From Lacimicrobium sp. SS2-24 (GTDB taxonomy: Bacteria > Pseudomonadota > Gammaproteobacteria > Enterobacterales > Alteromonadaceae): a DNA stretch of 64,000 nt. Below are positions 1 to 9,961 of the stretch, one piece after another. Both the position numbers and the translations under genes were made by a program. Every line of letters begins with the position of its first letter. The first letter of the stretch is position 1. The notes below the pieces were generated by a model that was given only the letters and a program-made list of their open reading frames with translations, had not been told where the DNA came from and did not search any database. The stretch spans positions 124,001 to 188,000 of the forward strand of contig NZ_NIWW01000004.1 of NCBI RefSeq assembly GCF_002201535.1, written 5' to 3'.

Positions 1-429
1 TCCATCGGGAGACCAGCTGATATCCCTTATACCTTTTTCCACCTGAGTCACCAGGGCAGTCTTGTCCTGTAACAGCCAATGCACATAGAGCTGACTGCGC
101 CCATCGCGATTAGAGATAAAAGCCAATTTCTGACCATTGTCGGACCAGACCGGCTGGCTGTAATCATGCTGATCTGCAAACAGCGGGTAATTTTCATTGC
201 TGTCCAGCTCGTACATCCACAAACTGTGTCTGTTATCGTCCTGCATGACATCAAAACTGCTGCGCACATAGACAATACGCGAGCCGTCAGGAGAGATTTG
301 CGCATCACTGACATACTCAAGTTCAAAAATGTCTTCCGAGACAAAACGAGACCCATCCTGAGCCAACGCCGTCTGTGAAAACAGCACTGCCGACATCAGC
401 ATCGCCAGCATTCGTACAGCAACAAACAT
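1..429 (-). CDS. S9-type (prolyl oligopeptidase-like) secreted peptidase, N-terminal part
   Basis: The frame is open from an ATG at 429 down to the window edge (143 codons), so only the N-terminus is visible. It begins with a typical Sec signal peptide (MFVAVRMLAMLMSAVLFSQ, then TALA|QD). Then come beta-propeller-like stretches with the repeated WD40/TolB pattern: AQISPDGSRIVYVRS, then VWSDNGQKLAFISNRDG, then ISWSPDG at the edge. This layout is typical of S9 prolyl oligopeptidase/acylaminoacyl-peptidase family proteins, whose catalytic alpha/beta hydrolase domain would lie off the window. A TolB-like or DPP-like propeller protein is the alternative, because the catalytic triad is not visible. 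The protein should act in the periplasm. Confidence 0.75.
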   Translation of the reverse strand, partial: MFVAVRMLAMLMSAVLFSQTALAQDGSRFVSEDIFELEYVSDAQISPDGSRIVYVRSSFDVMQDDNRHSLWMYELDSNENYPLFADQHDYSQPVWSDNGQKLAFISNRDGRSQLYVHWLLQDKTALVTQVEKGIRDISWSPDG

Positions 430-662
430 AAAGGTATTCTCCGGACAAAATATGGGCCTGTGACCATAAGCAGTTTTACTATTTGCCACAAGCCTGATGC
501 GTTGTACTGCATAAAACGACGAGGACTTGCGCCAAACAATCCTCTGGAGGTCCGCCCTGTCCTGATAACGACAAAAAGACGGTAATCCTAAGCTGTACAT
601 TTGGCGCGGTTTACGCTCCACTTATAGGAGCCAGGCTGTTGCTGGCACGTTACTAAAAATTA

Positions 663-1892
663 GTGACACAGCCTTTGACTGGTTTAATTTTAATTGCCGC
701 CGAGAGAATAACGCTATCTATGGATGATAATGTCGCCATGACTGAGGATTCGATTGAGGTGAGATGCCCGGAGTGCCACCTGTCAGTCTCGGTCACCGGA
801 TTGCAACACAAGCAAAAAGCCTTGTGTCCTCGCTGTGGCTATCAACTCACGCTACTGCGCTTCCAAGCCAACGATAAAATCATGGCATTCAGCCTGGCAG
901 CGTTATGCTTCCTGATCGCGTCCATTCCGTTTGAGTTTATGATTTTCAGTGTTCAGGGACAGTTTCAGCGCATGAATATTCCACTCAGCATCAGCACTTT
1001 GGTAGAGCAGGAGTATCCGATCCTGGCAGTGATCCAACTGCTGGCCATCTACGTCATCCCGGCCTGCATCCTTATTTGCATGATTTATTTGAGTTTTTTT
1101 CTCAGAAAGCAGAAGTATCCGCCTCACGGTGGCTGGGTTAAACGTATCCTTTTCACGCTATTACCCTGGAGCATGGCAGAAATATTTTTAGTGGGAGCAC
1201 TGATCAGCCTGATCAAAATACGGGACCTGGCGGATATCGCGCTGGGCCTGTCGTTTTATGCTTACCTTTTATTCACCCTGTGTCTGCTTTGTTGTCTGGT
1301 CTACCTGGATGATTTTCAACTCTCCAGAGATCTGCGTCGTTTGGGTGAAACACGCTGGAAACTGGCAAAAAAAGCGCCGCCGTCATTAAGCCATGTAACC
1401 CAGCGCACCTGGGCCTACCTGGTAGCCGCGTTAATCCTGTATATCCCGGCTAACACCTTACCCATTATGCATACCCGGGTACTGGGTCAGGAGCAGCCCA
1501 GCACAATACTTGGCGGCGTCGTCAGTCTTTGGCAAGATGGCTCTTACCCCGTCGCTTTGGTGATTTTTATCGCCAGTATCGCCGTGCCGGTGGGCAAGCT
1601 GGTGGTATTGAGCTGGCTTAACTACAGCATCCAGAAACAAGTAGCCAGTGGTCAGCAGTGGCGCACGCGCCTGTATCGCATTACGGACTTTATCGGACGC
1701 TGGTCGATGCTCGATGTCTTTGTCGTCGCCATTCTGGTCAGCCTGATCCAACTGGGTAACACCATGAGTGTTTATCCCGGACCGGCTGCCCTGGCGTTTT
1801 CTGCGGTTGTGATCCTGACGATGCTGGCCGCTAACAGTTTTGACAGCAGATTAATTTGGATAAAAAAACCTGATGACAACACCTCAGAATAA
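663..1892 (+). CDS. pqiA: PqiA family intermembrane lipid transport inner-membrane subunit
   Basis: PqiA/YebS-family integral membrane protein, 409 aa, paired with the MCE protein PqiB in a system thought to move lipids between inner and outer membranes. The N-terminal zinc ribbon is present (CPEC at about 35-38, CPRC near 56). Two sets of about four membrane helices follow, with the family signatures WSMAEIFLVGAL and YIPANTLPIM / GRWSMLDVFVVAIL. In E. coli PqiA and YebS a second Cys4 ribbon precedes the second helix set. Here that segment (RRLGETRWKLAKKAPPSLSH) has no cysteines. The start is a GTG at 663; ATGs at 720 and 738 are also possible and would still keep the ribbon. The 3' end overlaps pqiB by 20 bp, indicating translational coupling. 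Confidence 0.9.
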   Translation: MTQPLTGLILIAAERITLSMDDNVAMTEDSIEVRCPECHLSVSVTGLQHKQKALCPRCGYQLTLLRFQANDKIMAFSLAALCFLIASIPFEFMIFSVQGQFQRMNIPLSISTLVEQEYPILAVIQLLAIYVIPACILICMIYLSFFLRKQKYPPHGGWVKRILFTLLPWSMAEIFLVGALISLIKIRDLADIALGLSFYAYLLFTLCLLCCLVYLDDFQLSRDLRRLGETRWKLAKKAPPSLSHVTQRTWAYLVAALILYIPANTLPIMHTRVLGQEQPSTILGGVVSLWQDGSYPVALVIFIASIAVPVGKLVVLSWLNYSIQKQVASGQQWRTRLYRITDFIGRWSMLDVFVVAILVSLIQLGNTMSVYPGPAALAFSAVVILTMLAANSFDSRLIWIKKPDDNTSE

Positions 1893-3528
1893 TCGCGCTG
1901 CCCGGTTAGAGCCGGCTTCATCCTGGTCCAAGATCTGGCTGGTCCCCCTGGTCGCTTTAGGGATTGGTATCTGGATGGTATATACCGAACTCAGCCAACA
2001 GGGCCCCTTGATCAGCATCGAGTTCAGTTCAGCCAAAGGGCTGGAGGCCGGTAAGACCCGAATCAAAGCGCGGGATGTGGATATCGGCCTGGTCAAAGAG
2101 ATTAAACTCGCGCCGGGCAGTAAAGGCGTTATTGTCACGGCCAGAATGACACAGGAATCAACACCGCTGCTAACCGAAGATGCCAGCTTTTGGGTGGTGT
2201 CGCCCAAAGTGAGCCTGTCTGGTGTGTCGGGTCTGTCCACCTTGCTTTCGGGCGCCTATATAGAACTGGCGCCCGGGGCAAGCGATCAAACAGCCACAAA
2301 TTTCCGTGGCCTGGACGATCCCCCCCTGACGCCTGCCGGTTCGCCGGGTATGCATCTGACCCTGAGCAGTGGAGAGGAGTTTGCGTTCACTGAAGGAGAC
2401 CCCATTATTTATAAAGGCATGACAGTGGGCAAAGTAGAAAACGTGTATTTCAATTATGCCGAGCGCACGGTCTACTACAACGCCTTTGTGCACGCCCCTT
2501 ATCACCAGTTAATTACTGAAAACACCCGCTTCTGGAATATCAGCGGCGTTCAGGTGAAACTGGACACCGAAGGCTTAACTGTCGCCACAGGAAATCTGCA
2601 AACCTTGTTAACCAATGGCATCACCTTTGGACTGCCTGAAGGCATGCCAGCCGGTCAGATCATACGCCATCGCAGCTTTTTTCAGATCTATTCTAACTAT
2701 GAACAGGCGTCTCAGCCTGAGTTAAAAGAAAAGCTGCAGTATGTAATCCTGCTGGAAGATTCGGTGAAAGGGCTGGATATTGGCGCCCCCGTCGAATACC
2801 AGGGCTTAACAGTAGGCAAAGTGGAACGCATTAACGTACCACTGCCATCCGAGCAACCTCCCTTTCTGCATAAGGATTATCGCATTCCGGTTATCCTTTC
2901 ACTTTTCCCCGCACAATTAGGCTTACCTGACGATAAGCAAGGTGCAGCCACACTAAAAACACAAATGCTGGGCTGGATCGATGAAGGTCTCAGCGCATCG
3001 CTGGCAACGGGCAATCTGATTACCGGAAAACAATATGTGGAGCTGAAATATCACCCGAATCAGGAGGCCATCTCAGACCAGCAGTTGGGTGAACTGACCC
3101 TGATCCCCAGTATCTCCGGTGAGTTCTCGTTACTGACTCAAAAACTCGATGCCGTGCTGGATAAACTCAATGGGCTACCTCTGGAGCAGCTCAGCGCGGA
3201 TATTTCCATGACCATGAACAGTGCCACCAGCACCATGGAGCAACTACAGAGCAGCCTTGCTGGGGTAGAAAGCCTGCTCAGTGAGATGGAGCAACAACAA
3301 CTAGTGAGCGAACTCAACAGTGCCCTAAAAGCCTTTACCCAGCTCAGCGCTGACTATGGCTCCGGCTCGTCCAGTCACAACCAGCTTACCCGCTCATTAG
3401 CGCGGCTTGAACAGAGCTTGAGTCAGCTTCAACCCCTGTTACACAAACTCAATCAGCAGCCAAGCAGTCTGATATTCAGTCGTCATGGCGAAGAGCCACA
3501 GCCAAGAGCTAAAGGAAGCCAGAAATGA
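1873..3528 (+). CDS. pqiB: PqiB, triple-MCE-domain intermembrane transport protein
   Basis: Periplasm-spanning MCE protein, 551 aa, close to E. coli PqiB in length. One N-terminal membrane anchor (about residues 20-40, IWLVPLVALGIGIWMVY) is followed by three MCE repeats beginning near residues 44 (PLISIEFSSAKGLEAGKT), 160 (LTLSSGEEFAFTEGDPIIYKGMTVG) and 290 (YVILLEDSVKGLDIGAPVEYQGLTVG). The C-terminus from about residue 410 is a long Gln/Leu/Ser-rich helical region. In PqiB this forms the needle-like coiled coil that reaches the outer membrane. The gene overlaps pqiA upstream and pqiC downstream (3525-3528), so the three are one transcription unit. Three rather than seven MCE domains separates it from YebT/LetB. 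Confidence 0.93.
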   Translation: MTTPQNNRAARLEPASSWSKIWLVPLVALGIGIWMVYTELSQQGPLISIEFSSAKGLEAGKTRIKARDVDIGLVKEIKLAPGSKGVIVTARMTQESTPLLTEDASFWVVSPKVSLSGVSGLSTLLSGAYIELAPGASDQTATNFRGLDDPPLTPAGSPGMHLTLSSGEEFAFTEGDPIIYKGMTVGKVENVYFNYAERTVYYNAFVHAPYHQLITENTRFWNISGVQVKLDTEGLTVATGNLQTLLTNGITFGLPEGMPAGQIIRHRSFFQIYSNYEQASQPELKEKLQYVILLEDSVKGLDIGAPVEYQGLTVGKVERINVPLPSEQPPFLHKDYRIPVILSLFPAQLGLPDDKQGAATLKTQMLGWIDEGLSASLATGNLITGKQYVELKYHPNQEAISDQQLGELTLIPSISGEFSLLTQKLDAVLDKLNGLPLEQLSADISMTMNSATSTMEQLQSSLAGVESLLSEMEQQQLVSELNSALKAFTQLSADYGSGSSSHNQLTRSLARLEQSLSQLQPLLHKLNQQPSSLIFSRHGEEPQPRAKGSQK

Positions 3529-4112
3529 AAATTCGTCTCATACTATTGTCGGTGGTCATGCTCAGCGCGTGTAGTGCCTCTCCCCCTGCAATCGAATATT
3601 ACCTTCTGGATACTCCCTCGAGCGCAGTTAGCAAAGGCCAGAGCAATGTGCCAGCGGTGGTGCTGGAAAGTCTGCAAATGCCGGATTACCTGCTCCAAAA
3701 CGGTTTAGTCATGAGCAAAGGCACGAATCAACTGCATATATCCAGTCAGCACTACTGGGCTCAGAGCATGAAAACCGCAGTACAGAGTGTCCTGCTAAAA
3801 GAGTTAAATGGTGCAGACAGCAACCTGCGCCTGCTCGCTGGCGCAGAGGTAACGGCACAACACAGCCGTTATCAGCTGCACATCGACCTGATACATCTTC
3901 TGATTGTTCAGCAACACGGTATCCGGCTGCAAGCCCGTTATTGGCTTACCGGACAGGAAAAAAATAAAATCCTTCACCAGGGTACCAGTGATATTGATAT
4001 CGCACTCACCGCTGATGGGTATGAACATGCCGTAGAAAAAATGCGTGAGGCGGTTGTGAAATTTTGCCAGCAACTGAACCAGGAACTGGGCCCGGCAGTA
4101 TTAGTCCATTAG
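3525..4112 (+). CDS. pqiC: PqiC outer-membrane lipoprotein (ABC-type transport auxiliary family)
   Basis: Small lipoprotein, 195 aa, completing the pqiABC operon. A short signal peptide ends in a lipobox (VVMLSAC, Cys at about residue 16). The sequence begins the family core IEYYLLDTP, and the PqiC/LptE-like fold pattern continues (VPAVVLESLQMPDYLLQNGLVM, then LHISSQHYWAQSM). The ATG overlaps the pqiB stop by 4 bp. PqiC is known as the outer-membrane partner that caps PqiB. I see no second operon member after it: 4113-4322 is non-coding. Confidence 0.9.
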   Translation: MKIRLILLSVVMLSACSASPPAIEYYLLDTPSSAVSKGQSNVPAVVLESLQMPDYLLQNGLVMSKGTNQLHISSQHYWAQSMKTAVQSVLLKELNGADSNLRLLAGAEVTAQHSRYQLHIDLIHLLIVQQHGIRLQARYWLTGQEKNKILHQGTSDIDIALTADGYEHAVEKMREAVVKFCQQLNQELGPAVLVH

Positions 4113-4322
4113 TCTGGCATACCTGCCTGCAATGAGATGGGGACAATAATATATAGGTACTATACGGGCCGGTCAGGCAAAAATGGTAAACTTCGCCGAC
4201 GAAAATCTTTACCTTATCGGGACACCGTTTTTATCCGTCTGAGCATTTTGGCAATGACGTCACCGCTGTATCTCACTGCGCTAACAGTATTCGCGTTAAA
4301 TTCTTAAACAGGAGGAGTCATC

Positions 4323-4910
4323 GTGGAGGACACTAAAAAAGATCTTCAGGATTTTCTCGATGCCATGCAGGATGTTCGCCCCATTGCTTCCGATGACAAG
4401 GTGGTACTTCACCAGCCAGCCACAGAAACCCTGGCTCAACGACTTAAGCGTGAAGCACTGGAGCACATTAATATTCATAGTACTAATCCGCTTAGCACAG
4501 AGAGTGTGGAGCCGGTGGCACCCTATGATTATCTGGAATTTAAGAAAGCTGGTGTACAAGAAGGTGTCTACAAGAAGCTCAGGTTGGGTAAATACCTGAT
4601 CGATGACGTGCTGAATATGCAAAGAATGAGTGTGGAGCAGGCCCGCAAAGCGTTGTTTGAAACAATAATGCATGCCCATCAACGCGGGCTGAGAACCCTG
4701 TTAATCCAGCATGGCCTCGGGCTGAACAGTAAACCCATACCGGCCCTGATAAAAAGCTATGTGAATCAGTGGTTGCGGCAACTGCCTGTGGTGTTGGCAT
4801 ATCATACGGCGCAGAAGCAACACGGTGGCATGACAGCCACCTATGTACTGCTTCAGAAAAATCAGCAACAGAAACAGATTAATCGTGAACGCCACCAGAA
4901 ACCGAAGTAA
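4323..4910 (+). CDS. smrA: SmrA/YdaL-like Smr-domain protein
   Basis: 195 aa with a GTG start, chosen because a strong AGGAGG ribosome site lies just upstream (about 4311-4316). The architecture matches E. coli YdaL (SmrA): an N-terminal DFLDAMQDVRP motif, a linker, then a C-terminal Smr domain (about residues 85-180) with KLRLGKYLIDDVLNM, LRTLLIQHGLGL and a closing HGGMTATYVLLQK. Smr domains are nucleases or nucleic-acid binders. In the usual signature the loop is HGKG. Here it reads HGLGLNSK, so the lysine is displaced, which may matter for activity. The last 32 bases overlap a convergent small ORF (4879-5046). Confidence 0.85.
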   Translation: MEDTKKDLQDFLDAMQDVRPIASDDKVVLHQPATETLAQRLKREALEHINIHSTNPLSTESVEPVAPYDYLEFKKAGVQEGVYKKLRLGKYLIDDVLNMQRMSVEQARKALFETIMHAHQRGLRTLLIQHGLGLNSKPIPALIKSYVNQWLRQLPVVLAYHTAQKQHGGMTATYVLLQKNQQQKQINRERHQKPK

Positions 4911-5046
4911 CGATAACGCTACGCTCTGCATGCTGCGGATACAGGGGCGCAGATTCTGCTCTGGCCCCAAAGAACGCCGTTACAACCATGATAATCACGG
5001 CAAACAGCACTCCGGCAAGACCAAAGCCTCTTGATGAGCGATTCAT
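4879..5046 (-). CDS. small single-span membrane or secreted peptide (55 aa)
   Basis: A short ORF convergent with the smrA-like gene. Reading from the ATG at 5046 gives MNRSSRGFGLAGVLFAVII..., a positively charged N-tip followed by a hydrophobic segment (about residues 8-26) and then GARAESAPLYPQHAERS and a short soluble tail. It could be a signal peptide cleaved after ARA or a membrane anchor. An AGAGATGG stretch lies upstream of the start. I do not recognise the family. The protein-like shape (basic tip, hydrophobic core, AxA site) is the main support; it could still be chance. Confidence 0.45.
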   Translation of the reverse strand: MNRSSRGFGLAGVLFAVIIMVVTAFFGARAESAPLYPQHAERSVIVTSVSGGVHD

Positions 5047-5504
5047 AAACCATCTCTTTTATTGTTTTATTGTCTACAAATCCCTGCTCGGTCCTCTCCA
5101 CTCAGTTATTACGTCCATGACATAACCAAACTACGCTGAAAAGGAGACCGTGGCATGCTGTACAGATCAGACCAATGCACGGTTCAGTACAGATAGTAAA
5201 CAGGGTTTTGTTATTTAACAACAGCTTAGCTAAAAAAATGTCATTTTTTTGACTTTTCATACAGAATTCCATGGATCTGCAACAATTCTGACAAGCATTC
5301 GATATAGAAATGGCGCTGAAATCTCATGGATTGCCGTGATGGCTCTGCGTTTACCTGAGACAACAACCTGGCAGGAATACGTACTAAAAGTACAGATTAT
5401 GTTTGCTTCCGTCAGAGCATGGCCTCATAAACCCTTGCGGATATTTTCGGCCCATGGTTATCAGGGAAGATCCATATGCGGTGTCTGCAGACATTCTCAT
5501 GCGT
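5047..5504. other. non-coding stretch before the repeat array
   Basis: About 460 bp with no convincing gene. It holds a Shine-Dalgarno-like AAGGAG (near 5140) ahead of only a 13-codon frame, and an AT-rich stretch with two long A and T runs near 5230-5250. Open frames that run from here into the array are open only because the repeat length is a multiple of three. Confidence 0.5.
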
Positions 5505-5726
5505 CCGTCGGTCCCCGGACATCGCCGGAAAAACGTTCCCGGCATTTCCGGCATACCGTCCATCCCTGGACATCGCCGGAAAAACGTTCCCGACATTTCC
5601 GGCATACCGTCCATCCCTGGACATCGCCGGAAAAACGTTCCCGACATTTCCGGCATACCGTCCATCCCTGGACATCGCCGGAAAAACGTTCCCGACATTT
5701 CCGGCATACCGTCCATCCCTGGACAT
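5505..5726. repeat. 51-bp tandem repeat array, about 4 full units, each with a hairpin
   Basis: Full units start at 5520, 5571, 5622 and 5673. Units 2-4 are identical, and unit 1 differs by one base (GGCATTT for GACATTT). A degenerate partial copy precedes the array and a partial copy follows it. Each unit contains an 8-bp inverted repeat, GCCGGAAA ... TTTCCGGC, with a loop that includes the palindrome AACGTT. Because 51 is divisible by 3, several frames stay open, giving 17-residue repeats such as SLDIAGKTFPTFPAYRP or CPGMDGMPEMSGTFFRR. No frame has a convincing start or an independent protein signature. Confidence 0.9.
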
Positions 5727-5760
5727 AAAAACGGCACCTGCAGTGACTGAAGGTGCCGTG
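5727..5760 (-). terminator. intrinsic terminator of purL
   Basis: A 9-bp perfect stem (ACGGCACCT at 5731-5739 paired with AGGTGCCGT at 5751-5759, 11-nt loop). Read on the minus strand it is followed by TTTTTATG. It lies about 95 bp past the purL stop codon, on the same strand. Confidence 0.85.
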
Positions 5761-5853
5761 AAAAGGTGAGCGTCCTGCTCATTCAATGTTTACTCATCAC
5801 TCCACGCTAAGGAGTATGGATATAGACAGTCATATCGATAAAAAAATTCCCGT

Positions 5854-8800
5854 TTAATCAACAAATACCCGGGCATTTCTGAATAATCGCATCCAGGGAC
5901 TATCTTCCTGCCAGTCGTCAGGATGCCAGGAATTCGCCACCGTGCGGAAAACACGCTCAGGATGCGGCATCATGATTGTCACACGACCGTCTGTTGTGGT
6001 TAAACCGGTGATCCCCTCAGGCGAACCATTGGGGTTCGCGGGGTACTGCTCGGTTACTACTCCGTAGTTATCCACATAGCGCAGCGCCACCTTACCCGAA
6101 TTCAAAGACTGCGTAAGCGCTGATGGGTCGGCAAACTCAGCCCGGCCCTCACCGTGGGACACGGCGACCGGCATGCGAGACCCCTGCATGCCCTGTAACA
6201 ATACGGAGTCGGATTTCACCACTTCAACCATTGAAAACCTTGCCTCAAAACGTTCACTGCGATTGGTCACAAAGTGGGGCCAATGCTCCGCACCCGGAAT
6301 CAGAGTCTTGAGATTCGACAGCATCTGACAGCCATTACAGACACCCAGTGAGAAGGTGTCATTGCGACTGAAGAACGCCGCAAACTGGTCGCGGGCGCGG
6401 CCATTAAACAGGATAGACTTGGCCCAGCCTTCACCCGCCCCGAGTACGTCACCATAAGAAAATCCGCCACAGGCCACTAATCCCTGGAACTGGCTCAGAT
6501 CCACACGCCCTTTAAGAATGTCACTCATATGAACATCTATGGCGGCAAATCCGGCCCGGCTGAATGCCGCTGCCATCTCCACATGGGAGTTAACGCCCTG
6601 CTCTCTTAAAATCGCCACGCGGGGCTGAACACCTGTACTGAGATTCGCAGCAATCAGCGGTGCAGCAACATCCTCATTCAAATCAAAGGTCAGGTGAGCA
6701 TGTAAGCCCGGATCGGCCACATCATTTTTCTGACGCAACTCCTGCTCGGCACATTCAGGGTTATCCCGCAAAGACTGCATATGATGCGTGGTCTGTGCCC
6801 ATAAATTACGGTAATGACCACGGCTGGACGCCAGCACGGTGCGCTGTTCCTGCTGAAAACGAATGCTCTCACCTTCAACAGGCTGACCAATATCATGTAC
6901 CACGTCCTGCAAACCTTGTGCTGCAAATAACGACATCACCTGTCCGAGATCTGCGGTTTTGACCTGGATCACCGCTCCAAGCTCTTCACTGAACAACGCT
7001 GGCATGACATCACCCAATCCATCCAGGCTGATATCCAGGCCACAGTGACCGGCAAAAGCCATTTCTGCCAGTGTTGTAAACAAGCCTCCGTCAGAGCGGT
7101 CGTGATAGGCCAACAGCATATTTTGCTGATTGAGTTGCTGGATGGCATTGAAGAATCCGCTCAGTAACTCAGGGTTATCCAAATCCGGTACCCTGTTACC
7201 GAGCTGCGTGTAAACCTGCGCCAGACAGGAGCCACCGAGGCGGTTCTGACCACGTCCCAGGTCCACCAATACCAATCGGGTATCGCCGCTATCCAGACGC
7301 AACTGTGGCGTACGGGTGCGCCGTACGTCCTCCACTCTGGCGAAAGCGGTAATCACCAGAGACAGCGGAGATGTGACAGACTTATCCTGCCCTTGCTGCT
7401 GCCAGCGGGTTTTCATTGACATGGAGTCCTTACCAACGGGAATGGTCAATCCCAGTGCCGGACACAGTTCTTCACCCACCGCTTTTACCGCCGCGTACAA
7501 CCCTGCGTCTTCACCGGGGTGGCCCGCTGCAGCCATCCAGTTGGCAGAAAGCTTGATACGTTTCATTTCACCAATATCCGCCGCCGCAATATTGGTAATG
7601 GCTTCTGCCACCGCCATTCTTGCAGATGCTGCATGATCAAGCAGCGCCAATGGCGTACGTTCACCCATCGCCATGGCCTCGCCATGGTAGGTGTCATAGG
7701 CTGAGGCTGTTACCGCCACATCCGCCACGGGGATTTGCCAGGGCCCCACCATCTGATCGCGACTGACCAGACCGGTGACGGTGCGATCGCCAATAGTGAT
7801 GAGGAAGGTTTTTTCTGCCACAGTGGGCAGTTGTAATACCCGCTCTGCTGCCTGCTCGGGATCAATACCATCGAGTGCGACGGCCTGACCTTCAAACGAA
7901 GCTGATTGTACATCCCGGTGCATTTTGGGCGGCTTACCCAACAATACATCCAGGGGCATATCCACCGGCGCATTGTCAAAGTGGCTATCATTCAATGTCA
8001 GATGAGGTGCTTCGGTAGCTTCACCAACAACCGCGTAAGGCGCGCGCTCTCGTTCACAGATTTGTGCAAACAAGGGCAGATTGTCTGGCGCCACGGCCAG
8101 TACATAACGCTCCTGAGATTCATTACACCAAAGCTGCAGAGGCGACATACCGGGTTCATCATTGGGAATATTGCGCAATTCAAAGCGTCCGCCACGACCG
8201 GCATCATTGACCAGCTCCGGAAACGCATTGGACAGCCCACCGGCGCCGACATCATGAATAAACTGGATGGGGTTGTCTTCACCCATGGCCCAGCATCGGT
8301 CGATCACTTCCTGGCAACGCCGTTCGATTTCCGGATTGTCCCGTTGTACAGATGCAAAATCCAGCGCTTCACTGGATTGTCCTGAGGCCATGGAAGACGC
8401 CGCGCCCCCACCAAGACCGATATTCATCGCAGGGCCACCCAGGGCAATCAATTTGGCACCAACAGTGATGTCACCCTTTTGTGTGTGCTGTGGCCGAATA
8501 TTACCCAGTCCGCCTGCCAGCATAATGGGCTTGTGATAACCGCGCACTTCTTCGCCATTGAAGCTGCTGACCTGCTGCTCATAGGTACGGAAATACCCGA
8601 GAATGTTGGGCCGCCCAAACTCATTGTTAAAGGCTGCTCCCCCCAGAGGGCCTTCCAGCATAATGTCCAGCGCACTGACAATATGGCCTGGCTTACCGTA
8701 GTCCTGTTCCCATGGCTGCTCATAGCCGGGAATACGCAGATTTGAGACACTGAAGCCTACCAGCCCGGCTTTGGGTTTAGAGCCGCGACCTGTAGCCCCT

Positions 8801-9747
8801 TCATCACGGATTTCACCGCCCGAACCTGTGGCGGCGCCGGGGAAGGGAGAAATCGCCGTGGGATGATTATGGGTTTCCACCTTCATCAGAATATCAATGC
8901 GTTCCTGATGATATTGATAGACCTTGTCCTCACCGTCAGCGAAAAAACGACCGGCAAATGAGCCTTCCATCACGGCAGCATTGTCTTTATATGCCGAGGA
9001 AACGTAGTCAGGGCATTGCTCAAAGGTATTCTTGATCATCTTAAACAGCGATTTGGGCTGCTTAAGTCCATCAATACTCCAGTCCGCGTTAAAGATTTTA
9101 TGTCGGCAGTGCTCTGAGTTGGCCTGTGCAAACATATACAGTTCCACATCATTAGGATTGCGACCCAGACGTTTAAAACTGCTTAACAGATAGTCAATTT
9201 CATCTTCTGCCAACGCCAGCCCCATCTCCTGGTTAGCCTGCTCAAGCGCAGTACGGCCCTGCCCCAGAATATCCACGGTGCGCATCGGCGTAGGTTGTTG
9301 CTGTATAAACAGGGATGCGGCCTGGTCCATGTCATTGAGCACGGACTCTGTCATGCGGTCATAGAGCAGCTCCTGGTACTCTGCTAACCGGGTGTCATCA
9401 ATCCCTTCCAGATAAAACGCAATACCACGCTCTAACCGTTTAACCTGAGTTAAACCGCAGTTGTGGGCGATGTCGGTGGCCTTGGAAGACCAAGGGGAGA
9501 TGGTGCCGGGTCTGGGGACGACCAGTAACATTTTACCCTGTACGTCGCGATCCTGTGCTTTGGGTCCGTAGACCAGCAAGCTGGATAACACCTTATGCTC
9601 CTCCGGGCTCAATTCCCCCTCAGTCTGGGCAAAATGCACGTACTCTGCGCTCAGGGCAGAAATATCAAGCTGCCTGTCAGTAAATTGTGCGAGCAGTTTA
9701 TTGATTCGGAACTCAGAGAGGGCTGGCGCCCCGCGAAGAACTAGCAT
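5854..9747 (-). CDS. purL: phosphoribosylformylglycinamidine synthase PurL
   Basis: Large single-chain FGAM synthase of the fourth step of de novo purine synthesis (FGAR + ATP + Gln to FGAM). I chose the ATG at 9747, which gives 1297 aa beginning [19 protein letters not shown]. This matches the known E. coli N-terminus and length (1295 aa). The frame is open 111 bases further upstream but without homology. Visible parts: the N-terminal PurS-like domain, the FGAM synthase core with [22 protein letters not shown], and a C-terminal glutaminase domain with the nucleophile in [10 protein letters not shown] and a final [10 protein letters not shown]. It is divergent from mltF, the arrangement seen in E. 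coli. Confidence 0.97.
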   Translation of the reverse strand: MLVLRGAPALSEFRINKLLAQFTDRQLDISALSAEYVHFAQTEGELSPEEHKVLSSLLVYGPKAQDRDVQGKMLLVVPRPGTISPWSSKATDIAHNCGLTQVKRLERGIAFYLEGIDDTRLAEYQELLYDRMTESVLNDMDQAASLFIQQQPTPMRTVDILGQGRTALEQANQEMGLALAEDEIDYLLSSFKRLGRNPNDVELYMFAQANSEHCRHKIFNADWSIDGLKQPKSLFKMIKNTFEQCPDYVSSAYKDNAAVMEGSFAGRFFADGEDKVYQYHQERIDILMKVETHNHPTAISPFPGAATGSGGEIRDEGATGRGSKPKAGLVGFSVSNLRIPGYEQPWEQDYGKPGHIVSALDIMLEGPLGGAAFNNEFGRPNILGYFRTYEQQVSSFNGEEVRGYHKPIMLAGGLGNIRPQHTQKGDITVGAKLIALGGPAMNIGLGGGAASSMASGQSSEALDFASVQRDNPEIERRCQEVIDRCWAMGEDNPIQFIHDVGAGGLSNAFPELVNDAGRGGRFELRNIPNDEPGMSPLQLWCNESQERYVLAVAPDNLPLFAQICERERAPYAVVGEATEAPHLTLNDSHFDNAPVDMPLDVLLGKPPKMHRDVQSASFEGQAVALDGIDPEQAAERVLQLPTVAEKTFLITIGDRTVTGLVSRDQMVGPWQIPVADVAVTASAYDTYHGEAMAMGERTPLALLDHAASARMAVAEAITNIAAADIGEMKRIKLSANWMAAAGHPGEDAGLYAAVKAVGEELCPALGLTIPVGKDSMSMKTRWQQQGQDKSVTSPLSLVITAFARVEDVRRTRTPQLRLDSGDTRLVLVDLGRGQNRLGGSCLAQVYTQLGNRVPDLDNPELLSGFFNAIQQLNQQNMLLAYHDRSDGGLFTTLAEMAFAGHCGLDISLDGLGDVMPALFSEELGAVIQVKTADLGQVMSLFAAQGLQDVVHDIGQPVEGESIRFQQEQRTVLASSRGHYRNLWAQTTHHMQSLRDNPECAEQELRQKNDVADPGLHAHLTFDLNEDVAAPLIAANLSTGVQPRVAILREQGVNSHVEMAAAFSRAGFAAIDVHMSDILKGRVDLSQFQGLVACGGFSYGDVLGAGEGWAKSILFNGRARDQFAAFFSRNDTFSLGVCNGCQMLSNLKTLIPGAEHWPHFVTNRSERFEARFSMVEVVKSDSVLLQGMQGSRMPVAVSHGEGRAEFADPSALTQSLNSGKVALRYVDNYGVVTEQYPANPNGSPEGITGLTTTDGRVTIMMPHPERVFRTVANSWHPDDWQEDSPWMRLFRNARVFVD

Positions 9748-9961
9748 GCTATCTATCACCAAAGTTGCTGGAAATGTCAGGCCGCGGATTATATACCGAT
9801 TGGGCTGCGAGTGATAGTTCAAGCGCCCGTTCAAAGGCCTGTCGTCAAGCATCGGCAAAACCGCTTTTGCCTCTTTTACCTGTCACCTTTAACAAGACTG
9901 GCACCCATGCCCGATTTTGGTCACAATGACCCCCTGTCGATCAGATTAGAACAGGATATCC

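Noticed and set aside
48-356. 102-aa minus-strand ORF
   Set aside because: Shadow of the real peptidase frame on the same strand, which has a signal peptide and propeller motifs.
5139-5200. Leader peptide after AAGGAG near 5140
   Set aside because: Only a 13-codon frame, no gene downstream on the plus strand to be regulated.
5505-5726. CRISPR-like array
   Set aside because: The units are contiguous with no unique spacers, and no cas genes are near.
5384-5786. Four overlapping long ORFs (97-159 aa) across the 51-bp repeat
   Set aside because: They exist because the repeat length is a multiple of three. Five frames are open; none has a convincing start or a unique protein region.
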